Shown here piece by piece: positions 55,085-64,000 of a DNA stretch of 64,000 nt (its first letter is position 1; every line of letters starts with the position of its first letter). The notes under the pieces were generated by a model that saw only the letters and a program-made list of their open reading frames with translations, ran no database searches and was not told where the DNA came from. The stretch comes from Nicotiana tabacum (Eukaryota; Streptophyta; Magnoliopsida; Solanales; Solanaceae), in assembly GCF_000715075.1 (NCBI RefSeq), contig NC_134082.1, positions 61,963,466 to 62,027,465 of the forward strand, given 5' to 3'. Both the position numbers and the translations under genes were made by a program.

Positions 55085-58000
55085 ATGATGAAGAGTTTAT
55101 TCATCAATGTGCCTTTAGTGGAGGCTCTTGAACAAATGTCGGGCTATGCTAAATTCATGAAGGACTTGGTAACAAAGAAGCGCTCTATGGATTGTGAAGC
55201 TATAAAGATGACTCACCAAGTTAGTGCAATAGTGCATTTAATGGCCCCGAAGCTTGAAGATCCCGGTTCTTTCACCATTCCTTGCACCATTGGGAGTGCG
55301 GATTTTGCTAAAGCTCTATGTGATTTGGGGGCTAGTATCAATTTGATGCCCTATTCCATTTTCAAGACTTTGGGTATTGGGAAACCTAGGCCGACTTCTA
55401 TGAGATTACAAATGGCGGATAGAATGATGAAGAGACTATTGGGTATTATTGATGATGTGCTTGTCCGGGTGGACAAATTTATCTTGCCAGCTGACTTTGT
55501 GATCTTGGATTATGATATTCCTATCATTTTAGGGAGACCTTTCCTTGCTATGGGGAAGGCCTTAGTTGATATGGAAGCAGGAGAACTCACCTTTCGGGTG
55601 GGTGATGAAAAAGTATTCTTTCATGTTTGCAAATCAATGAAGCAGCCTAACAGTACCGAGGTGTGCTCTTTTGTGGACCTTGTGATAGTAGTGATAGTTG
55701 ATGACACCAGTGTAATGATCAATGTGGAGGACCCTTTGGAGGTCGTATTGTTGAATCTTGATGTCAATGATGATGAGGGCCGAGTGGAGTGCGTGAATAC
55801 TTTACATGGAATGGGCTCTTACTCTTATGAGCCTAGGAAATTATCTTTGGACCTCGAGAATAGAAAGACTCCACCAACTAAACCTTCAATTGAGGAGCCT
55901 CCGGTGTTGGAGTTGAAAGCACTGCCTCCACACCTTAGGTATGAGTTCTTAGGCTCAAATTCTACTTTGCCAGTTATTCTTTCTTCTTACCTTACTAACA
56001 TGCAGGTTGATGCCACATTGGCGATACTTCAAAAGTGGAAAAAGGCAATTGGATGGACTTTAGCTGATATTCGGGGGATAAGCCCCGCATTCTGCATGCA
56101 CAAGATTATTCTGGAAGATGATGCAAATCCCTTCTTGGAGCATCAAAGGAGGTTGAACGAGGCAATGCAAGAAGTTGTGAAAAAGGAGGTGATCAAGTGG
56201 TTGGATGCCGGGGTTGTGTACCCCATCTCTGATAGCTCTTGGACTTCACCAGTGCAATGTGTACCGAAGAAGGGTTGCATGACCGTGGTTGCAAATTCAA
56301 AAAATGAGTTGATTCCTACCAGAACCGTCACCGATTGGAGGGTATGTATGAATTACCTCAAGTTGAATAAAGTTACCCGCAAGGATCACTTTCCTTTGCC
56401 TTTTCTTAATCAGATGCTAGACCGACTTGCTGGGCGTGCCTTCTACTGTTTCTTAGATGGGTATTCTGGGTACAACCAAATCTTGATTGCTCCGGAAGAT
56501 CAGGAGAAGACCACATTCACTTGTCCATATGGCACGTTTACTTTCTCTAGGATGCCTTTTGGATTGTGTAATGCACCGGCTACATTTCAGCGGTGTATGA
56601 TGGCCATTTTCACCGATATGGTGGAAGACATTTTGGAGGTGTTCATGGACAACTTTAGTATTGTGGGGGATTCATTTGATGAGTGCTTGAAAATTCTTGA
56701 TAGGGTCTTGGCCCGTTGTGAAGAAACCAATCTTGTTCTCAATTGGGAGAAATGCCACTTTATGGTGGAAGAGAGAATAGTTCTTGGGCATAAAATTTCA
56801 AAGCATGGTATTGAGGTAAACAAAGAAAAAATTGATGTAATTTCAAGGCTCCTCCCCTTTCATCTGTCATGGGAGTCCGAAGTTTTCTTGGGAATGCGGG
56901 GTTCTACTAGAGATTTATCAAAGACTTTTAAAAGGTGGTAAATCCCTTGTGCAAGTTATTGGAAAACGATGCTAAGTTCGTGTTTGATGAAAAATGTATG
57001 CAAGCCTTTGAACTTCTCAAGCATAAGTTGATCACCACTCCTATCATTACCCACCTAATTGGAGCTTGCCCTTTGAGCTCATGTGTGATGCAAGCGATGT
57101 TGCGGTTGGGGCGGTTTTGGGTCAAAGAGTGAACAAAATATTTCATCTGGTGTACTATGCGAGCAAGACAATGAATGACGCTCAAGTGAACTACACGGTG
57201 ACCAAGAAAGAACTTTTGGCTATTGTGTTCGCAATGGAAAAATTTTGGTTGTATCTTATGGGTGCTAAGGTTATTATTCATACCGACCATGCTGCACTCC
57301 GGTACTTGATGACGAAGAAGGATTCCAAATCTAGACTAATGCGATGGGTCTTGTTACTTCAAGAGTTTGATTTGGAGATTGTGGATCGGAAGGGTAGTGA
57401 GAACCAAGTGGCGGACCACTTGCCCCGCTTGGAGGAGGAGGGAAGGCATCGTGATGGCCTAGAGATCAATGATTCATTTTCCGACGAACAACTCCTTTCG
57501 GTGTCGATGAAATATATGCCATGTTTTGCCGATGTTGCTAATTTCCTTGTGACAGGTATAATTCTGTGTGAGCTCTCTTCTAACCAAAGGAAGAAGCTCA
57601 AGCGGGATAGTTTGGATTTCTATTGGTATGAGCCATACTTGTTCAAGATTTGCACGAATGGTGTGATCCGAAGGTGTGTCCCGGAGGAAGAGCAATTGAG
57701 TATCTTGGAGGCTTGTCATTCCTCTCCCTATGGTGGCCATCATGGCGGGGCGAGGACGGCTTCCAAAGTTCTTAGTTGTGGGTTTTATTGGCCAACTTTG
57801 TACAAAGATGCAAGTGAACTTGTGAAGAGGTGTGATGAATGTCAAATAGCGGGTGGAATTTCGAAGAAAGATGAGATGCCTCTCAATACCATTCTTGAGG
57901 TTGATACTTTTGATGTATGGGGCATTGATTTTATGGGCCTGTTTGTTAGCTCGTGTGGGAACACATACATTCTTGTGGTGGTGGACTATGTTTCAAATTG

Positions 58001-58799
58001 GGTTAAAGCCGTGGCATTGCCCAACAATGAGGCCCAGAGTGTTGTTGCATTTCTCAAGAAGGGCATCTTTACAAGGTTTGGTACTCCTCGTGCAATCATA
58101 AGTGATGAGGGGTCTCATTTTTGCAATAGAGCTTTTGACACTTTGCTTTCAAAGTATGGTATCAATCACAAAGTTTCCACTCCCTACCATCCTCAAGCAA
58201 GTGGTCAAGTTGAAGTCTCCAATAGGAAAATCAAAATCATATTGTCAAAGACGGTCAATGTAGATAGGACCGATTGGTCAAAGAAGTTGGATGATGCTCT
58301 ATGGGCTTATAGGACTGCTTACAAGACTCTGATTGGTATGTCTCTGTATCTGTTTGTGTTTGGGAAAGCTTGCCATCTACCGATAGAGTTAGAGCATAAG
58401 GCCAAGTGGGCTTTGAGAAAGCTAAATCTTAAATGGGATGTTGCAGCAAATCTTCGTGTGGAGCAACTTAATGAACTTGATGAATTCTGATTCCATGCCT
58501 ACTCCAGTTCGTCCTTGTACAAGGAAAAGATGAAGTAATTTCATGATAAATATTCTCATAGCAAGGAGTTCAAAGTTGGTGATTTGGTTCTCTTGTTCAA
58601 CTCTCAGTTACGTCTGTTTCCGGGAAAGTTTAAATCAAAATGGAGTGGACCTTTAGAAGTGGTGTGTGTGACCCTGTTTGGTGCTCTTCATTTAAAGAAC
58701 AAAAATGGGGAAGTTTTTAGAGTGAATGGGCATAGGGTCAAGCACTACTTGGGAAAAATTGATGACAGCCATGTGGTGACACTTCTTCATCTCAAATGA
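55085..58799 (+). pseudogene. Athila pol, copy B
   Basis: Nearly identical to copy A over its length. The protease-like D-L-G-A-S is kept. The segment near 55965-56030 (TLPVILSSYLTNMQVDATLA) missing from copy A is present. The RT motif is again F-M-D-N (56642-56653). The frame is open through 56941, then changes; RNase H and integrase run 57066-58490, with TGA 58488 and TAA 58536 at the same codons as copy A, and a C-terminal piece 58584-58799. Shared lesions show both copies descend from one already defective sequence. Confidence 0.9.
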
Positions 58800-59554
58800 T
58801 TTGATGGTAACCTGCGTCGTGCCGCGACATTAAATCAGGCGCTTCTTGGGAGGCAACCCATGTGTTTTTCTTCTTGTTTTTCTTTGATTTTCATGGTAGT
58901 ATATGATTTATTTTTGGACTAACTGGTTGTGAGATGCTATAGGATTGTGTTGATGTAGTGCAGGACATAGTGAAAAAAGTGTTTTCCGGTCTCTAAAGTT
59001 TTCAATGCAGACACACTACATTTAGTGCGGACCGCACTGATGAAGGATGAAATGTCCAACTCTCTGAAGTTTGATACCGCGGCCGCACTACATTTTGTGC
59101 AGTCCACGGTGGACTACTGCAGCCACATGGCATTTTGTGCGGACCGCAATAGGTTGCCTTCTCAAACTTGAAACATGTTGTGTGGTGCGGACCGCAGTCC
59201 ATTTTGTGCGGTCCGCACTGGGTTGGTAAGTTGGGCCCCAGGTTCTTTTCTATAAATAGGGCATGAGGCCCTCCTGTTACACTTTTCGATCTCTTTACTC
59301 TCAGAACCCCTAAAAACACAATTCTTCATCCCTTTTGCTCATAACTAGTTGCTAGGAATCATTAATCATCACTAAATCTCACATCTGGTAACTTGTCTTC
59401 TTTTTTAATTGCTTTAATTTTTTTATTCTCCTTTACTTTTTGTTTTTCTTGTCTATTATATTGTTCTTCCCGTATTTTCTTCGATTTTTAGGTTAGGGTA
59501 GTTGACTTCTTGATTAAAGTAGAATTAAGTAGTTAAAATCACTAGGCAAACACT
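58800..59554 (+). promoter_or_regulatory. Athila post-pol region, copy B, with LTR-like promoter module
   Basis: Repeats 54276-54945 (palindromes 59005-59220, TATA CTATAAATAG 59250-59259) and extends 87 bp further, including an acceptor-like CGATTTTTAGGTTAGGG near 59487. The region downstream, where an env-like ORF is expected in Athila, is displaced by the Ogre-type LTR at 59555. Confidence 0.65.
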
Positions 59555-60245
59555 TGTAAGCACGTGATTTTTGCCCTATGAAAGAATTACTCCCAAAAAA
59601 TTCAAAATAAAATGATTTTTCCTTGGTGTGCAACTTTTTTTGAATTTTTGTGGTATTTTTGTGTAATTATTTGTATATTTGTCTGTGCATGTTTATTTGT
59701 TAAATTATTAAAAATACAAAAATATGTCGCATTTTGCATGTAAGATTTAATTATACAATTGTTAGTAATTAAGTTTGTTTTACAAAAATTGAAAATTACA
59801 AAAAATAGGCATCTTTTGCATTTTTAGCATTTAATGTCCAAATATACAATTTTATGCTTAATTATTACTTAATTGTGCGTTAATTGTTATTGGGAGTTAA
59901 TTTGCGCTTTTATAACTTAATTTAGTTCTTAATAATAATTTAAGTGTTTTTGTAATTTAGTTTTAGAAAAATAAAAGAAGAAAAGAGAGCGAAAATATAA
60001 AGAAAATCGGAATTGGGCCTCTTCTTCAATTTCAAACCACAAGCCCAAAAAATTGCCCAACCTTCCCCATGACCCGGTCCATTTTAAACCGGGTCGACCC
60101 GGTCCGTAAACCCAAAGACCCAACACCCCCTATCTTGCATTTCAAAAAACAAAACAAAACAAAAAAACCTAAAAAAACCCTACACTACCCATCCGCCCCC
60201 TCCTCTCCTTCCTTCTTCTTCCTCAAGCTTCACCAAGCTCCATCA

Positions 60246-60826
60246 ATGGCTGCCCTTCCCCCACCTCTTCTCCTTCACATACACACACACACAACCACGG
60301 AAACGCAACACACACACACCCGCTGCCCGTGTTTCTTCTTCTTCTTCAAGATCGCGAGGGTTTCTTCTTTTTCAAGTTCACGTTGAACGTCGCTGCTTCT
60401 TCTTCCTCACTTCATGCTGCGTTTACAGCTCCCATAGCTGCTGCTCGCAGCTGCTCCATCCAAACGACAGCTGCTACTTCTTCTTCGTGTTTCGTCGTCA
60501 ACCCGTCGCGCTGCTACTCCGTTCTCTGCGTCGACCAGCTGTTTCTGCTTCACGTTTCTGCTTCTGCTGTTGCGTTCGTCGTCGTCATGTCCAAACGACT
60601 ATCGTCTCCTTCATCGGCCAAACAACCACAACAACTTCCACAACTACACGCACACACACGGAGGAAAAGTGAAGCAGTCCGGTTAAAGTCCGGCGAAGTT
60701 CTGTCAAAGTTTCGTTTGGTTTCGTTTGAGTCCGTTCGAGTTCATCGTTGGTCATTTCCGGTCAGTTGTTTTAAGTTTCATTTCTTCCGTATTTTGTTTG
60801 ATATTTTTCGGATCCAAAATCATTAA
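60246..60826 (+). other. Coding-like GC-richer segment within the Ogre/Tat-type LTR
   Basis: Two overlapping open frames (ATG at 60246 in a good context, CATCAATGGCTGCC; and 60329-60826) run through Ser/Leu/Phe-rich, repeat-like sequence made of CTTCTTCTT, GCTGCTGCT and ACACACAC runs. No family resemblance. I regard it as noncoding low-complexity sequence or an old captured 5' end of a host gene. Confidence 0.3.
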
Positions 60827-62065
60827 ATGTTTGATTCTTATTCTTGATTTTTATTCAGTTGTTTTATTTCTCTTGTTTATTTTTGTAGAAATTGTTAGTT
60901 TGATTAATTATATTGTTGATAGATTTAAGTTGAAGATTCAATTAAATTATTTTTCAGTTTGTCTTATTAATTTTAAGAGGATTTAGTTTTAATATAGAAA
61001 AGTGTTAGCTTAAATCGTTTGAATCCGTTGTTTTTTGTTAATATAGATTTAATTCGTATTTTTTTTAAGTTCGTTTTTAATTCAGTGATTTAATGTGAAG
61101 TTATGTTTTGGTTTTTAATTTTTGGATCATGTATCTTTGTTATAATTTTGTTGGAGTTAATTTAAAAAAAGATTAATTGATTATTTGAAGATTAGTGATT
61201 TGAATATGTTTATTTGTTTTGTTTAAGCTTAATTCAAGTTTAATTCGAATTTGAATAAAACTTGTTTGTTATTGTTGTTGAATCTTTTCATTTATGTCCA
61301 TACTTTGTTTGATTGTGCTTGAATCCGAAATTAGTATAAGTTTGATTTTTCTTGTTTATTGTTTATCATTTATGATTATTTCTTGAGTTTGTCTCATAAT
61401 CTTGTTTAAGTTTAATATAGGAATTGTTGGTTGTAATGTTGTTAGAGTTGATTTTAAGTTCAAATGATTATTGAATTTAGAAATCTGAATATACTTGTTT
61501 GTTGTTGTTGTTGTTAAATCTGAAAGTAGGTTTCTTTGTTGCCAAAAATATTGTTCAATCAAAATTTTAGTTGTTCTTTGTTGTTCAATTTGTGTTCATG
61601 TGATATTATTGTTGTGTTGTTCATCCGTGTTCATATGATTTGTTGTTTGAATTTGTGTAGAAATTGGTCATATTGGCTATATTTTGGTTGAGTTTGATTA
61701 ATTGATTTGTTATAGCTGATGGGGGTAGTTTGGTAAATTGCAGTACATTCGGGGTAAAATGGTAATTGCAATAAGATCGGAGGAGTAGTTTGGTAATTGA
61801 GCATTTTTGAATAATTCTTTATGTTAAGCATGGGGGACAAAATGTAATGGGGTGTGAGTGATATAGTTGTTTAATATAAATGGGGGACAAGACAAAATGT
61901 AGTAGAGGGGAATATGGTAATTGTTTATGATAGGCATGGGGGACAAAATATAATGGGTTGGTTTGATATATTAGTTTAATGTAGTGGGGGATGAGTGGGA
62001 AGATAATGGGTTTGGTAGGAGAAAGTGGTTGATTTATTAATTTGATTAAAGGGTTTTGGGAGGGG

Positions 62066-62074
62066 ATATAAATA
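62066..62074 (+). promoter_or_regulatory. TATA box of the Ogre/Tat-type LTR
   Basis: ATATAAATA in the context GGAGGGGATATAAATAAAAA, about 70 bp after the last GGGGGACAAAAT-type repeat. Likely start site near 62100, giving an R-U5 of about 1.7 kb. Confidence 0.6.
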
Positions 62075-63829
62075 AAAATCTTGAATCAGATTTTGAACAG
62101 ACGGACAGATAGAGAGAGAGAGAGAGAAAAAAAAAGAGTTTAATATTTAAGAGAGAAAGAAAATTCCGAAAAATATTAAAACTTTCAAGAAAAAGAAAAG
62201 AGAAGAAAAAATACAAATAAAAAAAAGAGTTGGAAATTAGAAGAGAGAGTAGTACACACCTGACAAATATTCTGATATACGGGTTTAGAAATTAAGGGTT
62301 AAACATTAATTAGCCTTTCAAACCTGAAAATTCCCTTGGTTTCTGTCCGTTGTTTGTTGTCGGTGTTTCTGGATTTTATTTTGATTTTCAAATCTGTTCC
62401 TGGGCTGTTGTTGCTGTGCTGTATTGTTATTACTGTTGTTGATTCTCTTCTTCATTTTCTTTTGCTTCCAATATCAGGTACACGACTGTAATACTAGCTA
62501 TTGCAAGCTAATAATGTGGAAACATGAATACATATGAAGAATGAAATTTTGAAGTTTTAATTTCGTTTTTTTTCTTTGTTCCTTTTGTTGATTGTATTTA
62601 AGCTATTTCATGTATTACTGAATAATAATTGGAATAAGAAAAAAAAATAACATAAGTTAGTCTTTAATGAATAGGTTTGGCAAAACGGGTTAATTCACTA
62701 GTTATGAAGGTTTCAAGATTATCAACAGTAGGTTAATCATGAATAAGTAGCTAAATTTAGCTAAGGCATGAATTTAAATTAAATTTCGTAAATTAGGCAT
62801 GATTTGAGTTCAAGCAAGATTAGAAGAACGTTTAAGTCTAATAAACTTTCTAATAAGCTTTAGTAATTATGGTTAAATCTAGTTTCAAATGGTTGTGAAT
62901 AATTAATCTCAATATATTTTTTATAACAATGCTGAGTTGTATTTGATTCTTTTGGATATTAGTTGTCGAATTTTTATTTTATTTATAATTTCGAAATTTT
63001 GAGTAAAATTCCTTTTTCATCAATATTTGTATTAATCTAGCAATTAGCATGTCATGTTTTCTTAAAATAATAAAAAAAGCTAGTAACTAATTAGGATTTT
63101 CTTTCTTTATTTTAGAGACTAATTTTAATAGAAAAATGTAGTCGCTTTAAGATTTGTCCATTTAAAATAAATGAGATGAGCCTCGCTTAATAAAATGTAT
63201 AGATTGCGGGGCCCTCAATAAATGTACATTTAATTGCTTAGAATTCGGGAAGAGCCGTTTTAGCAAATTTCACGGCCCTACCCAAAATAATAATATGCTA
63301 ATCGCTTTAGGCACGATTTTAATAATAATACATTCCTAAACACGGGTGTGCATTTCATGCGACCTAAATCCAAATCCCAAAACATCAAATAAAATGTGTT
63401 CCGGATTGTGGGTGCATTTCATGTGACGCAGTCCAAAGACGTGTTTTAAGCGATGTTCGCATTCTTTAAAAATAATAATAATAAAAGCGGTAAAAAGTTA
63501 AAATTGGCACATCGGTTCATAATTGTATTAAAACCAGATAAATAAGCCGAATATGACAGTTGAGCGACCGTGCTAGAACCACGGAACTCGGAAATGCCTA
63601 ACACCTTCTCCCAGGTTAACAGAATTCCTTATCCGGATTTCTGGTACGAAGACTGTAATATGGAGTCATTCTTTTCCTCGATTCGGGATTAAAATTGGTG
63701 ACTTGGGACACCCTAGATCTCCCAAGTGGCGACTCTAAAATAAATAAATAAATCCCGTTTCGATTGTCCTTTAATTGGAAAAACTCCTTGTACCCCTCGC
63801 GGGGGCGGAAAAAGGAGGTGTGACAGCTC

Positions 63830-63847
63830 TGGCGACTCTGCTGGGGA
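63830..63847 (+). promoter_or_regulatory. Primer binding site of the Ogre/Tat-type element
   Basis: TGGCGACTCTGCTGGGGA, the form known from Ogre/Tat elements (from memory complementary to a tRNA-Arg). It marks the element as continuing right of the window; 63848-64000 is its leader, without an ORF. Confidence 0.82.
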
Positions 63848-64000
63848 TTCTTTACCCAGAACCACTGGTTCAGGGTTAGAAATTCGAGCTTATATAAATT
63901 GTTATATTTGGTTTTATCTGATTTTGTTACATGTTTGGGCTCAATGTGCTAATTGGTTGCCTTTCACCGCTTTGATATTATGTGAACTGTATATAAACTG

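Larger units (their letters stand above)
59555..63825 (+). repeat. 5' LTR of an Ogre/Tat-type element
   Basis: About 4271 bp, from TGTAAGCACGTGATTTTTGC to GGAGGTGTGACA, with the primer site four bases later. The left edge is set by the end of Athila homology and a TG start, so it is less certain than the right. It contains GACCCGG repeats (60071-60110), a GC-richer ORF-bearing segment (60245-60830), long AT-rich stretches, GGGGGACAAAATGTAATGG repeats (61710-61995), a TATA box (62066-62074) and a GA run (62110-62128). LTRs of 4-5 kb are usual for Ogre. Confidence 0.75.

Overview
The window reads as intergenic heterochromatin of a nightshade (Solanaceae) nuclear genome. The evidence is a full-length TS-type SINE (a family known from tobacco and relatives), plant RTE-type LINEs, several plant Ty3/gypsy lineages, and one plant host gene with a large intron. 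The genus cannot be fixed from the sequence. There are no bacterial genes, CRISPR arrays or recognisable tRNA/rRNA genes.

Left block (1-19.9 kb) is a stack of retroelements, mostly on the minus strand. Element 1 is a Ty3/gypsy chromovirus: gag-pol runs from 4828 down past base 1, with its 5' LTR at 5029-7904. It sits inside the LTR of element 2 (7905-8414 and 9824-10717). That LTR also carries an Athila-type solo LTR (8415-9823, target duplication CACCT). Element 2 is itself inserted in the gag of element 3 (gag 10718-12069, LTR 12270-15213). Element 3 cut a Tat-like element, of which an antisense ORF (15214-15933) and a probable 3' LTR remain. The probable LTR is split by a further solo LTR (16875-19017, duplication GAATC).

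Middle block (20-30 kb) is less repetitive. It holds a MULE-like element with a 9-bp duplication that contains a TS SINE, a 111-bp tandem duplication, and the only convincing host gene: a minus-strand Pin1-type (parvulin) prolyl isomerase. Its two coding exons (27992-27746 and 23367-23243) are separated by a 4.4-kb intron carrying a SINE and a MITE. Several MITEs follow.

Right block (30-64 kb) is a second nest. A decayed RTE LINE (31829-34373) is interrupted by chromovirus element 5 (LTR from 34374). That LTR is interrupted by complete element 4 (37319-46366, duplication GCGAT). The gag of element 5 is interrupted by an Athila element (5' LTR 47086-48564, gag, pol). The Athila pol region is present twice in tandem (50514-54945 and 54979-59467) with a 33-bp inverted segment at the junction. 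An Ogre/Tat-type LTR of about 4.3 kb (59555-63825) with its primer site closes the window.

The observations most worth following are these. (1) The chromovirus LTRs carry consensus 5' splice sites, and a branch-point/acceptor signal lies at the gag start codon. This predicts a leader intron that removes the primer binding site. (2) The Athila element carries a second LTR-like promoter module (paired GC palindromes plus TATA box) between pol and the expected env position. (3) The chromovirus LTRs share a CpG-palindrome block at a fixed distance from the LTR start, although its sequence differs between families. (4) Element 1 keeps one open frame over 4.1 kb broken by 16 TAG, 2 TGA and no TAA codons, the pattern expected from decay of methylated CAG. 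(5) The two Athila pol copies share nonsense codons and a damaged polymerase motif.
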